Of a DNA stretch of 25,747 nucleotides, positions 15,204 through 23,366 are shown one piece after another (positions within the stretch are counted from its first letter, which is position 1; each line of letters starts with the position of its first letter). Both the position numbers and the translations under genes were made by a program. This DNA comes from an uncultured Bacteroidales bacterium. Lineage in GTDB: Bacteria; Bacteroidota; Bacteroidia; Bacteroidales; P3. The notes beneath the pieces are model-generated. The model worked only from the letters and a program-made list of their open reading frames with translations, did not search any database and was not told the DNA's origin. Where the stretch lies: contig CALEFF010000011.1 in assembly GCA_937876865.1 (NCBI GenBank), positions 1-25,747 of the forward strand, in the 5' to 3' direction.

Positions 15204-15235
15204 AAAGCTGCTTTTTTGCTTAGCAGCTTTTTTTT
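15204..15235 (+). terminator. Terminator between the PUR gene and parA
   Basis: Arms aaagctgct (15204-15212) and agcagcttt (15222-15230) form a perfect 9-bp stem followed by a run of eight Ts. The parA ATG is only 24 bases downstream. Confidence 0.85.
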
Positions 15236-15259
15236 GCAGAAAAAAACATCATAATATAA

Positions 15260-16027
15260 ATGGGTAAAGTAATTGCTATTGCAAATCAAAAAGGTGGTGT
15301 AGGAAAAACAACAACCGCAATCAATTTGAGTGCGGCTCTTGCAGTATTGGAGAAAAAAACTTTGCTGATAGACGCCGACCCACAAGCAAATGCATCTTCC
15401 GGTGTAGGAGTTGAGCAAGAAGAGGTAAAGGCCTCTATTTATGATTGCTTGATAAATGGCATTGAGGCAAAAGATGCTATTGTTCAAACCTCGACTCCAA
15501 ATTTGGATTTACTTCCTGCAAGCATTGATTTAGTAGGTGCAGAAGTTGAATTACCAAAAATGGAAGATAGAGAGGAGAAATTAAAAAATATAATTGCACC
15601 TATAAAAGATGAATATGACTATATAATCATTGATTGTTCACCTTCCTTAGGTTTAGTAACAATAAATGCCTTTACGGCTTCAAATAGCGTTATCATTCCT
15701 GTACAATGTCAATATTTTGCATTAGAAGGATTAGGCAAATTATTAAATACCATAAAAATTGTACAAAACAGACTCAATACAGAACTTCAAATTGAGGGCA
15801 TTTTGCTTACTATGCTTGACGCAAGATTGAGATTAAATCGTCAAGTTGCAGAAGACGTGCGTCATCACTTTAAACACATTGTTTTTGACACTCTAATATA
15901 CAACAATGTTAAATTAGCAGAGGCTCCAAGCCACGGAAAAAGTGTAATAATGTACGATGCAAGTTCAACAGGTGCAGTAAACTATATGAATCTTGCAAAC
16001 GAAATCATTGAAAAGAATACTCTATAA
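15260..16027 (+). CDS. parA: Chromosome-partitioning ATPase ParA/Soj
   Basis: Deviant-Walker ATPase that binds DNA as an ATP dimer and, with ParB, segregates the replication origins. Walker A is KGGVGKTT (11-18) with the signature Lys11. DADPQ is at 38-42, and the Walker B strand YIIIDCSPSLG has Asp125. There is no N-terminal HTH, so it is the short chromosomal type (255 residues) rather than the longer plasmid type. It lies 24 bases before parB. I see no -7 element between the upstream terminator and the ATG, so transcription may come partly from readthrough. Confidence 0.96.
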   Translation: MGKVIAIANQKGGVGKTTTAINLSAALAVLEKKTLLIDADPQANASSGVGVEQEEVKASIYDCLINGIEAKDAIVQTSTPNLDLLPASIDLVGAEVELPKMEDREEKLKNIIAPIKDEYDYIIIDCSPSLGLVTINAFTASNSVIIPVQCQYFALEGLGKLLNTIKIVQNRLNTELQIEGILLTMLDARLRLNRQVAEDVRHHFKHIVFDTLIYNNVKLAEAPSHGKSVIMYDASSTGAVNYMNLANEIIEKNTL

Positions 16028-16051
16028 AAAATTAAATAAAGAAAGATTGAT

Positions 16052-16939
16052 ATGGCAATAAAGAAAACCCCTGCCTTAGGAAAAGGATTAGAAGCCTTAC
16101 TTGGAAATATAGACACAAAAGACTCAAAGAACAAAAACATTAGTTCAGTTACAGCCGAATTGTGTTATATTCCTATTGATAAAATAGAACCTAATCCTAA
16201 TCAACCAAGAAAAGAATTTGATCAAACAGCATTAGAAGAACTTGCCCAATCAATCAAAGAAAGCGGAGTAATAGTTCCGATTACCGTAAAGAAGGAAGAA
16301 AACAAATATATATTGATTGCAGGAGAAAGACGTTATCGTGCAAGCAAAATTGCAGGATTAAAAGAAATTCCTGCCTACATAAAAATTGCCACAAAGCAAG
16401 AAGTAATGGAGATGGCTTTGGTTGAAAACATTCAAAGAGAAGATTTGAATGCTATTGAAATCGCTCTTTCTCTCAAAGCCTTGATAGAAGAATGCAATAT
16501 AACGCAAGAAAAAATGAGTGAACGAATTGGAAAAAGTCGTTCTACAATTACAAATCATTTAAGATTGCTAAAACTTCCAGCAGAGGTACAATTAGCACTT
16601 CGCAACAATAAAATATCTATGGGACACGCTCGTTCCTTAATAGGATTAGAAGACGAGCAAGCTCAAATCAGTCTTGTAAAAGATATAATTGAAAAAGACC
16701 TTTCAGTTCGTCAAGTAGAACAAATTGTCAATCGATTGAAAGAGGAAGAAAAACCGCAAACAAAAAATAAAACAACAAAAAAAACGCTTCCTGAATTTCA
16801 CAAAACGCAAAAAGAAAATCTAATAAAAAAATTAGATACTCAAATAGAAATCACTCGTTCACAAAGAGGAAAAGGTGCAATTACCATTTCATTTAAAAAT
16901 GACGAAGATTTTCAAAGAATTATCTCCCTTTTAGAATGA
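16052..16939 (+). CDS. parB: Chromosome-partitioning protein ParB/Spo0J
   Basis: CTP-dependent DNA clamp that loads at parS and spreads. The N-terminus has the ALGKGLEALLGN peptide (8-19) that stimulates ParA. The ParB/CTPase domain includes IEPNPNQPRKEFD (45-57), GVIVPITV (72-79), GERRYRA (91-97) and ENIQRED (125-131). An HTH follows at about 151-171 (TQEKMSERIGKSRSTITNHLR), and the C-terminal dimerisation part ends in GKGAITISFKNDEDFQRIISLLE. All key motifs are intact. A convincing parS site was not found in the window. The gene is 13 bases before a DUF5683 gene. Confidence 0.96.
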   Translation: MAIKKTPALGKGLEALLGNIDTKDSKNKNISSVTAELCYIPIDKIEPNPNQPRKEFDQTALEELAQSIKESGVIVPITVKKEENKYILIAGERRYRASKIAGLKEIPAYIKIATKQEVMEMALVENIQREDLNAIEIALSLKALIEECNITQEKMSERIGKSRSTITNHLRLLKLPAEVQLALRNNKISMGHARSLIGLEDEQAQISLVKDIIEKDLSVRQVEQIVNRLKEEEKPQTKNKTTKKTLPEFHKTQKENLIKKLDTQIEITRSQRGKGAITISFKNDEDFQRIISLLE

Positions 16940-16952
16940 TAAGTCTTGTAAA

Positions 16953-17483
16953 ATGAAAAAGGTTATTGTATTTTTATTATTCATATCACTTTCTTTTTCG
17001 TATTTATCAGCACAAAATACAAACAAACCTCACTCTGCAAAAAAAGCAAGTACACTTTCTGCAATTCTTCCAGGAGCAGGACAAGTTTATAACAAACAAG
17101 CATGGAAAATTCCAATAATCTATGCCGGTGCGGGAGCAGTTACTTATTTTGCAATTACCAATTATAAAAATGCAATTAAATTTAAAAACGAATATTATAA
17201 TAGAATTGAAGGCAACACTGCTGATTTGCTAAGAGATTACACTAAATACAGTGATGAAAGCATATTATCTTTATACGATGCCTACAATAAAAATTTTCAA
17301 CTCAGTCTTGTAATCGGAGCAGCTGTTTATTTATTAAACATAATTGACGCAATGGTTTACGGACATCTTTATGAATTTAATATAGATGATAATTTAAGTG
17401 CGAGAATAAGCCCTTTCTACCTCCCACCTACAAATTTTACAACACATAATTTTGGAATAAATTTAAGCATACAAATAAAATAA
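16953..17483 (+). CDS. DUF5683-family membrane protein
   Basis: 176-residue protein with a signal peptide (MKKVIVFLLFISLSFSYLSAQ, cleavage likely after SA) and the family core STLSAILPGAGQVYNKQAWKIPIIYAGAGAVTYFAITNY. A second hydrophobic stretch, LSLVIGAAVYLLNIIDAMVYGHLYEFNIDD, follows, and the C-terminal strands are barrel-like. DUF5683 proteins commonly follow parAB in Bacteroidota; their function is unknown. The operon position 13 bases after parB suggests coexpression with partition genes rather than a proven partition role. In many relatives dapB and lepB come next; here hutI does. Confidence 0.88.
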   Translation: MKKVIVFLLFISLSFSYLSAQNTNKPHSAKKASTLSAILPGAGQVYNKQAWKIPIIYAGAGAVTYFAITNYKNAIKFKNEYYNRIEGNTADLLRDYTKYSDESILSLYDAYNKNFQLSLVIGAAVYLLNIIDAMVYGHLYEFNIDDNLSARISPFYLPPTNFTTHNFGINLSIQIK

Positions 17484-17494
17484 ACATATAAACA

Positions 17495-18730
17495 ATGAGA
17501 ACACTTATTACAAATATCAAAAGTTTGGTTCAAGTAGAAGAAAAACCAAAGATTGCAGTATGTGGTCAAGATATGTCTTCAATAAATTGTATCGATAACG
17601 CATATCTAATTATAGAAAACGACAAAATAGTAGATTTTGGTCAAATGAGCCAATTGCAAGACACTAATGCAGACAAAATAATTGATGCAAAAAATCGCTT
17701 TATCTTACCTTCATTCTGCGATTCTCATACACACTTAGTTTATTCTGGTTCAAGAGAAATAGAATACATTGATAAAATAAAAGGATTAAGCTACGAAGAA
17801 ATAGCAAAACGTGGAGGCGGAATTCTAAACTCAGCAAAACGTTTGCAAGAAGCAAGCGAAGAAGAATTATATGAAGATGCAATGCAACGTTTAGAAGAAA
17901 TAACATCCTATGGAACAGGAGCAGTAGAAATAAAATCAGGATATGGATTAACAACAGAAGCAGAACTAAAAATGCTTCGAGTAATTAGAAAACTAAAAGA
18001 AAACTCTCCTCTTACAATTAAGGCAAATTTTCTTGGAGCCCACGGAGTTCCTTTGGAATATCGTGGAAAGCAAGGAGAATTTGTTGATTTGGTAATCAAC
18101 GAAATGATACCTCTTGTTGTAAAAGAAAACCTTGCCGATTTTATTGACGTATTCTGCGACACAGGATTCTTTACTGTTGAAGAAACCGATAGAATGCTTT
18201 TTGCGGGAGTTAAGAATGGTTTAATTCCTAAAATACATGCAAACGAATTAGATTACTCTGGCGGTATTCAAGTAGGAGTTAAATATAATGCATTATCGGT
18301 TGATCACCTTGAATGTGTGGGAGAAGAAGAAATAGCTTGCTTAAAAGCCTCTCAAACAATGCCAACAATTCTTCCTGGTGCAGCATTTTTCTTAAATATG
18401 CCATATTCTCCTGCAAGAACAATGATTAACGCTGGTCTTCCAATAGCAATGGCTTCGGATTTCAACCCTGGTTCATCTCCAAGTGGAAATATGCAAATGG
18501 TATTAACGTTTGCTTGTGTTAATTATAAACTTACACCACAAGAGGCTATAAATGCAACTACAATAAACTCTGCTTACGCAATGGGAATAAGTCAAACACA
18601 CGGCTCAATTGCAAGAGGTAAACAAGCAAACTTCTATATAACAAAAGATATTCCTACAATAGAATACATACCTTATTATTACGGAACAAATAAGGTAGAT
18701 AGAGTATTCTTAAATGGTAAAGAACAATAA
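17495..18730 (+). CDS. hutI: Imidazolonepropionase
   Basis: Amidohydrolase-superfamily enzyme that opens imidazolone-5-propionate to formiminoglutamate, the third step of histidine degradation. The metal site begins with DSHTHLVYSGSR (HxH). Further marks are the family-specific RGGGILNSAKRL and GTGAVEIKSGYGL, metal His in LGAHGVP and HANEL, DHLE, and the Asp in ASDFNPGSSPSGNMQM. Length 411 is typical. It starts 11 bases after the DUF5683 gene and is probably read from the parAB operon. No hutH, hutU or formiminotransferase gene is present in the window, so the rest of the pathway must be elsewhere or absent. It ends nine bases from the convergent flavin reductase gene. Confidence 0.95.
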   Translation: MRTLITNIKSLVQVEEKPKIAVCGQDMSSINCIDNAYLIIENDKIVDFGQMSQLQDTNADKIIDAKNRFILPSFCDSHTHLVYSGSREIEYIDKIKGLSYEEIAKRGGGILNSAKRLQEASEEELYEDAMQRLEEITSYGTGAVEIKSGYGLTTEAELKMLRVIRKLKENSPLTIKANFLGAHGVPLEYRGKQGEFVDLVINEMIPLVVKENLADFIDVFCDTGFFTVEETDRMLFAGVKNGLIPKIHANELDYSGGIQVGVKYNALSVDHLECVGEEEIACLKASQTMPTILPGAAFFLNMPYSPARTMINAGLPIAMASDFNPGSSPSGNMQMVLTFACVNYKLTPQEAINATTINSAYAMGISQTHGSIARGKQANFYITKDIPTIEYIPYYYGTNKVDRVFLNGKEQ

Positions 18731-18739
18731 ATAATCTTT

Positions 18740-19312
18740 TTATTTTTTCTTTTTTTGAACAGAAAAACCAAAGAAACCTAATTGTTCTCCTATGGAATAA
18801 TACTTTCCATGAGAATAAGTCATAAGTTTAGCGGATTGAAGGTCAAACAATCCGCTTTCTTTGTTGATATATTTTTCGTCAGCGTGCACTCCGACTACAT
18901 TTGCTATAAACATATCGTGAGAGCCCAATTCTTTAATTTCAACAACCCTGCATTCAATACACAAAGGACTTTCATCAATCATTGGAGCTGCTACATTAGG
19001 AGCTTTAATTGCAGTAAGATTCATTTCTTTGAACTTATTGACATTTTTTCCTGACTTAACCCCACACCAATCTGTTTGTTTAGCGAGTTTTTCTGTTGTA
19101 AGATTAAGTACAAATTCACGTGTACGAGAAATAATTGAATGAGAATGTCTTTCTTTTCTAAGACTTATATAGCACATTGGAGGATCTGAACAAATTGTTC
19201 CTGTCCAAGCAACTGTTGCTATATTGTATTCTTCAGGTGATTGACCACAACTAACCATTAAAGCAGGCAAAGGGTAAATCATTGTACCGGGTTTAAAACT
19301 CACTCTACTCAT
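18740..19312 (-). CDS. Flavin reductase-like FMN-binding protein
   Basis: 190-residue split-barrel protein of the flavin reductase-like family, which binds FMN and in studied members uses NAD(P)H to reduce free flavin. Family marks include YPLPALMVSCGQ near the N-terminus, PPMCYISLRKERHSHSIISRTREFVLNLTTE in the FMN-binding region, and SHDMFIANVVGVHAD. The closing segment is YSHGKYYSIGEQLGFFGFSV. The C-terminus is four lysines coded by an A-rich tract which, on the other strand, forms the T-rich end of hutI. The start overlaps the coaD stop by four bases (ATGA), so translation is likely coupled. Partner oxidase is unknown. Confidence 0.9.
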   Translation of the reverse strand: MSRVSFKPGTMIYPLPALMVSCGQSPEEYNIATVAWTGTICSDPPMCYISLRKERHSHSIISRTREFVLNLTTEKLAKQTDWCGVKSGKNVNKFKEMNLTAIKAPNVAAPMIDESPLCIECRVVEIKELGSHDMFIANVVGVHADEKYINKESGLFDLQSAKLMTYSHGKYYSIGEQLGFFGFSVQKKKK

Positions 19313-19791
19313 TTTTGTAAATCATTTGAGGTTATAACTATTTTTTCAGGAACAAATTTTGAGACATCTCCATTGAAACTTAAAATTTCTCTTACCAAAG
19401 ACGAACTAATTGCTGCATCATCTGGTTTGGTTAAAAGAAATATTGTTTCTATTTCACTATCTAATTCTTGATTTATGCGAGCGATATTTCTTTCATACTG
19501 AAAATCCACAGAATTTCTAAGACCTCGTAAAATATACTTTGCACCTATTTGTTTACAATAATCAATTGTCAAACTATTAAAAGTAGAAATTTCAATATTA
19601 TCATAACCTGCAAAAGTTTGTCTTATCCATTCTATTCTTTTTTCAAGAGGAAAAACTGAATTTTTAGCGTTATTGCTACCTATTGCAATAACAATTTTAT
19701 CAAACATAGACAAAGCACGAAGCACAACTGACTCATGCCCTTTTGTAATTGGGTCAAAACTTCCCGGAAATAAGGCTATTTTTTCTTTCAT
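19309..19791 (-). CDS. coaD: Pantetheine-phosphate adenylyltransferase
   Basis: Cytoplasmic enzyme that joins 4'-phosphopantetheine and ATP to make dephospho-CoA, the penultimate step of CoA synthesis. The nucleotidyltransferase signature is GSFDPITKGHE (10-20) with His19 in the TxGH-like motif. RGLRNSVDFQYE and the ISSSLVREI motif that closes over ATP are both present. At 160 residues it is full length. It lies eight bases after the outer-membrane gene and overlaps the flavin reductase start by four bases, inside the five-gene minus-strand operon. Confidence 0.97.
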   Translation of the reverse strand: MKEKIALFPGSFDPITKGHESVVLRALSMFDKIVIAIGSNNAKNSVFPLEKRIEWIRQTFAGYDNIEISTFNSLTIDYCKQIGAKYILRGLRNSVDFQYERNIARINQELDSEIETIFLLTKPDDAAISSSLVREILSFNGDVSKFVPEKIVITSNDLQK

Positions 19792-19799
19792 ACTTTGTT

Positions 19800-20516
19800 T
19801 TAATAAGAGGTTTTATTGATATTTCTATCTAATTGTTTACTACTTCTTTCGTTTATCATATATAAAATTCTAAAACTCATATAATTGTTTCTAAAATCTC
19901 TCGACCAAGACTTAAATCCATTACTTCCTGCCGGATAACCATTATAAAACCAAACATCTTCTCTAATTGGCATAAGGGAGTATTGATAACGGAATGAGAA
20001 TTTAATCTTTTCCCAAATTGTAAAGCGAACATCTGCAACTACACAAAAATCATTTCGATTAAATGCAGGCAATTGTCCGTCCACAGGACGCTCAAAAGAT
20101 TCTATAATAGTTGATGGCAAGCCCCAATCTTCCTTTATTTTAAATAAACGACCATATTGAGCTCCTAAACCAAAGGTTAATCCTCCTTTTACATCAACAA
20201 AATGCACCATAAGAGGAATATCTACATAGTGAAGTGAGGTATTGTAACGGAAAGGGTCAAGTGTTTCCTTTGCTCCACGCTGTGAATAAAGTAATTCTGC
20301 ACTTGCTTGCCAGCCTTCATTGGGTTTTCTCATATTAAAAGGCATTATAATTCCCAAACCAGCCTGCGGAGAAAATTTTTCATAGCCAAAGACCTCGTCT
20401 CCGTCTATTTGCGAAGCATTTAAGCCTACTACGGCGTATGCTTTCAACATTTGTGCCGAGGAAACAAAGCCTAAAAAACAAAAAACTATAATCAATAAAA
20501 ATTTACGATAGTTCAT
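19800..20516 (-). CDS. Outer-membrane beta-barrel protein, PorT-like/OMP_b-brl fold
   Basis: 238-residue protein with a signal peptide (MNYRKFLLIIVFCFLGFVSSA, cleavage before Gln22). Strand pairs are typical of the small eight-stranded barrels of Bacteroidota: AYAVVGLNASQIDGDEVFGY, FSPQAGLGIIMPF, WQASAELLYSQRGAKE, SLHYVDIPLMVHF, LTFGLGAQYGRLF and KIKFSFRYQYSLMPI, ending in a barrel-like strand NYMSFRILYMI. The LHYVDIPLM segment is a strong mark of the PF13568-type barrel group, which includes PorT. I do not claim it is the T9SS protein PorT. It lies 11 bases after tex and eight before coaD, so it is cotranscribed with housekeeping genes. Confidence 0.82.
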   Translation of the reverse strand: MNYRKFLLIIVFCFLGFVSSAQMLKAYAVVGLNASQIDGDEVFGYEKFSPQAGLGIIMPFNMRKPNEGWQASAELLYSQRGAKETLDPFRYNTSLHYVDIPLMVHFVDVKGGLTFGLGAQYGRLFKIKEDWGLPSTIIESFERPVDGQLPAFNRNDFCVVADVRFTIWEKIKFSFRYQYSLMPIREDVWFYNGYPAGSNGFKSWSRDFRNNYMSFRILYMINERSSKQLDRNINKTSY

Positions 20517-20527
20517 ATTCCTGATTT

Positions 20528-22609
20528 TTATAATATCAATCTTAATTCTACACGTTTTTTTTCGTAATTTACCGACAAAACTTCCGCTCTCACTCTTTGG
20601 TTAATTGATAAAACCTCTCCTACTTCTCCTTTAAAGCCATCGGCAATTTTACTCTTATGAATCAATCCACTAACGTGCATACCTAAATCAACAAAAGCAC
20701 CAAATACTGTTATATTTGTAACAATTCCTTCTAAAATTTGCCCTTCTTTAATTTGTTCTAACTTATTTACTCCTTTATTTAACGTAACTTCTTCAAATTT
20801 AGTACGAATATCTCTTGATGGTTTATTCAATTCATTTAGAATATCTATCAAAGTGTGTAATCCACAATTACCATCTATATATTTATACAGATTTAAATTT
20901 TCTCTTTTTGATGAATCCTCTATCAATTCCTTGACACTACAACCAACATCCTTAGCCATTTGTTCTACAACACCATATCTTTCGGGGTGAACCGCTGTAT
21001 TATCCAAAGGATTTACTCCATTACGGATTCTAAGAAAGCCTGCTGATTGTTCAAAAGCCTTTTGACCAAAGCGTTTCACCTTCAACAAATCTTTTCTTGA
21101 AGAAAAAGCTCCATTTTCGTTTCTATACTCCACTATATTCTTTGCTAAAACAGGTCCAATGCCTGATATATAAGATAATAACTGAGTACTCGCCGTATTA
21201 AGTTCTACTCCGACTTGATTTACACAACTCTCAACGGTTTGATGTAAGCTTTCTTGTAAAAGAGTTTGATTTACATCGTGTTGATATTGTCCTACGCCAA
21301 TTGATTTTGGCTCAATCTTGACTAATTCTGCCAAAGGGTCTTGCAATCTTCTTCCTATGCTGACTGCTCCTCTTACTGTGATGTCATAATCTCCTAATTC
21401 TTCTCTTGCAACCTCAGAGGCAGAATAGATAGATGCTCCATTTTCATTGACAAGGCTAATGATTATTTTTTTATCAAACTGAATAGTTCTAATAAATTCT
21501 TCTGTTTCTTTTGAGAATGTGCCATTGCCTATTGCTATTGCCTCAATATCGTGAGTTTTTACTAAATAAGTTAATATGCGTATTGATTCCGTTGCATTAG
21601 TCAAAGGGAAAATAACATCATGAGAAAGCAACCTTCCATTAGCATTTAGACATACTACCTTACAACCCGTTCTTATACCAGGATCTATTGCTAATACTCG
21701 TTTTTCTCCAAGAGGTGAAGCCATTAAAAGCTGACGTAAATTTTTTGAAAATACTTGTATTGCCTTTTCATCAGCTTTTTCTTTAAGCAACGCCCTAAAT
21801 TCGTTTTCTATTGAAGGGGCTAAAAGTCTTTTATAAGCATCTTCACAAGCATATAACTTTTGCTGACTTGTAAAATTATCTCTTTTTATAAATCCTTTCG
21901 TAAGATATTCTATCGCATAATAATCCTCTTGTGGCGAAAAAGAGACTTTCAACTCTCCTTCTGCCTCTGCTCTAAAAAGTGCTAATATTCTATGACTTGG
22001 TGCAGTGAATGCTTGTTGTTTTATCCCAAGTAATTCCTCGTATTTAGAGTTTTCCTTATATCCTTTTGCTTTTGAGGTTTTTATTACAGCATTTCGCTTA
22101 AAGTAATTACGTATCTTTTGACGTGAAACAGGATTTTCGCTTACCCATTCTGCAACAATATCTCTTGCCCCTTGCAATTCAACATCTGTAAAGTTAGCAA
22201 GAGAAATATTTCTCTCACCAACAATAGCCATTGCAAGAGGTTCCAACCCTTTTTCCTTAGCAATAGTTGCTCTTGTACGCCTTTTAGGTTTATAAGGCAA
22301 ATAAAAATCCTCTAACTCTGTAATATCCTCTATTGTCGCTATACTTTCTTTTAATTCTTCGGTTAATAATCCTTGACTTTCTATACTACTAAGAATTACT
22401 TGCTTGCGAGCAAAAAAAGTTTTAGCCTTTTTAAGAGTATTTACAATAGAATTGATTATCACCTCGTCAAAACCACCTGTTAATTCCTTTCTATATCTTG
22501 CAATAAAGGCAACAGTACAACCATCTTCTATTAGTTTGATTGTGTTTTCAACATCTGTTGCGTCCAACATCAATTTTTCTGAAACGTATTTAATATATTC
22601 TTGCATCAT
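20528..22609 (-). CDS. tex: Tex-family S1 RNA-binding protein
   Basis: Conserved cytoplasmic protein related to eukaryotic Spt6, thought to act in transcription or RNA handling. The N-terminal helical part has DGCTVAFIARYRKELTGGFDE and FYLPYKPKRRTRATIAKEKGLEPLA. A YqgF/RNase H-like domain follows (LAIDPGIRTGCKVVCLN), then helix-hairpin-helix segments (LLSYISGIGPVLAKNIVEYR and DLLKVKRFGQKAFEQSAGFLRI), and a C-terminal S1 domain (GQILEGIVTNITVFGAFVDLGMHVSGLIHKSKIA). I choose the ATG at 22609 (693 residues, MMQEYIKYVSEKL), which overlaps the trmH stop as ATGA; the next codon (22606) is also ATG. A more upstream ATG at 22681 would add 24 unconserved residues inside trmH and is unlikely. Confidence 0.93.
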   Translation of the reverse strand: MMQEYIKYVSEKLMLDATDVENTIKLIEDGCTVAFIARYRKELTGGFDEVIINSIVNTLKKAKTFFARKQVILSSIESQGLLTEELKESIATIEDITELEDFYLPYKPKRRTRATIAKEKGLEPLAMAIVGERNISLANFTDVELQGARDIVAEWVSENPVSRQKIRNYFKRNAVIKTSKAKGYKENSKYEELLGIKQQAFTAPSHRILALFRAEAEGELKVSFSPQEDYYAIEYLTKGFIKRDNFTSQQKLYACEDAYKRLLAPSIENEFRALLKEKADEKAIQVFSKNLRQLLMASPLGEKRVLAIDPGIRTGCKVVCLNANGRLLSHDVIFPLTNATESIRILTYLVKTHDIEAIAIGNGTFSKETEEFIRTIQFDKKIIISLVNENGASIYSASEVAREELGDYDITVRGAVSIGRRLQDPLAELVKIEPKSIGVGQYQHDVNQTLLQESLHQTVESCVNQVGVELNTASTQLLSYISGIGPVLAKNIVEYRNENGAFSSRKDLLKVKRFGQKAFEQSAGFLRIRNGVNPLDNTAVHPERYGVVEQMAKDVGCSVKELIEDSSKRENLNLYKYIDGNCGLHTLIDILNELNKPSRDIRTKFEEVTLNKGVNKLEQIKEGQILEGIVTNITVFGAFVDLGMHVSGLIHKSKIADGFKGEVGEVLSINQRVRAEVLSVNYEKKRVELRLIL

Positions 22610-23313
22610 TTTATTGAAAACAATCTCTTCATTAGTTCCTTTTCTATCATATCGCTTCTTCTGATAGTGCGTTTTGCCCATTTAATAAGCGTTTCTATTC
22701 GTCTGTCGGCAGAAAGATGATAATCAACACCACTTTTTCTTAATCTATCCGTTAGATTATACATGCAAATTGCAGCAGAAACCGATATATTGAAACTTTC
22801 TGTAAATCCATACATTGGAATTTTCATATAAATATCTGCATTCTCTATTAAATCCGAAGAAAGTCCCTCAACCTCGTTACCAAAGACTATTGCCATTTTT
22901 TCTTTCACATCTAAATCAGGCAAATACACATCTTTCTCGTGCGGAAGCGTTGCAACAATTTTATAACCCTGAGATTTGAGTTTATTTATGCAATCAAGAG
23001 TGTTGTTTTCCTTACGATTGTAACGATGAAGGTCTATCCATTGACTTGAACCCAAAGCAACATCGGGATTTATCTGATAAGTATTGTTATTTTCTATTAC
23101 ATGCACTTGCTGAATACCTACACAATCGCAAGTTCTTAGCACAGCAGAAGCATTTTGTGATTGATATATATTTTCAACTACCACACATTGCATATCGGTT
23201 CTTTCTTCTATCACTTTTTCAAAAAGAGAAACCCTTTCGGGAGAAATCATTTCACAAAGTGCAGCATAGTATTCTTGTTTTTGCTCAAAGGTTAATTTCT
23301 CTACATAATTCAT
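22606..23313 (-). CDS. SpoU/TrmH-family RNA 2'-O-methyltransferase
   Basis: Knotted SPOUT methyltransferase that methylates ribose 2'-OH in tRNA or rRNA. Motif 1 is ENIYQSQNASAVLRTCDCVGIQQVHVIE (catalytic Asn and Arg in the NxxAxxR pattern), motif 2 IVFGNEVEGLS, and motif 3 IPMYGFTESFNISVSAAICMY. The TrmH-like N-terminal and C-terminal extensions suggest tRNA G18 as target, but this is inference. I choose the ATG at 23313 (MNYVEKLTFEQ, 235 residues), which leaves a normal leader of about 25 bases from the -7 element at 23344-23351. The alternative ATG at 23334 would leave almost no leader, and the TTG at 23346 is inside the -7 element. First gene of the five-gene operon. Confidence 0.9.
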   Translation of the reverse strand: MNYVEKLTFEQKQEYYAALCEMISPERVSLFEKVIEERTDMQCVVVENIYQSQNASAVLRTCDCVGIQQVHVIENNNTYQINPDVALGSSQWIDLHRYNRKENNTLDCINKLKSQGYKIVATLPHEKDVYLPDLDVKEKMAIVFGNEVEGLSSDLIENADIYMKIPMYGFTESFNISVSAAICMYNLTDRLRKSGVDYHLSADRRIETLIKWAKRTIRRSDMIEKELMKRLFSIK

Positions 23314-23343
23314 TGCAAAAAACGATTTAAACATTCGGTTTTG

Positions 23344-23351
23344 CAAATCTA
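23344..23351 (-). promoter_or_regulatory. -7 element of the trmH-tex-OMP-coaD operon promoter
   Basis: TAGATTTG on the minus strand matches TAnnTTTG. No TTG is found at 19 bases; instead the upstream region holds the CTTTG box array described separately. Confidence 0.55.
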
Positions 23352-23366
23352 AGAAAAAAAATTTTT

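Noticed and set aside
14864..15487. 207-codon open frame on the minus strand opposite the PUR gene and parA
   Set aside because: It is antisense to two well-supported genes, is full of Phe, Cys and Tyr as expected for the complement of Lys- and Glu-rich genes, and crosses a terminator.
19111..19126. CACGTG core (19117-19122) as a possible parS
   Set aside because: Only the six-base core matches; the flanks do not resemble GTTT/AAAC, and it lies inside the flavin reductase gene.
22610..22681. Upstream tex start at 22681
   Set aside because: It would place 24 unconserved residues inside trmH; the ATGA overlap at 22609-22606 gives a standard start.
23314..23346. TTG (23346) or ATG (23334) start for the trmH-like gene
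   Set aside because: The TTG is part of the -7 element and the ATG would leave almost no leader; the ATG at 23313 fits the leader length seen at other genes. The ATG at 23334 cannot be fully excluded.
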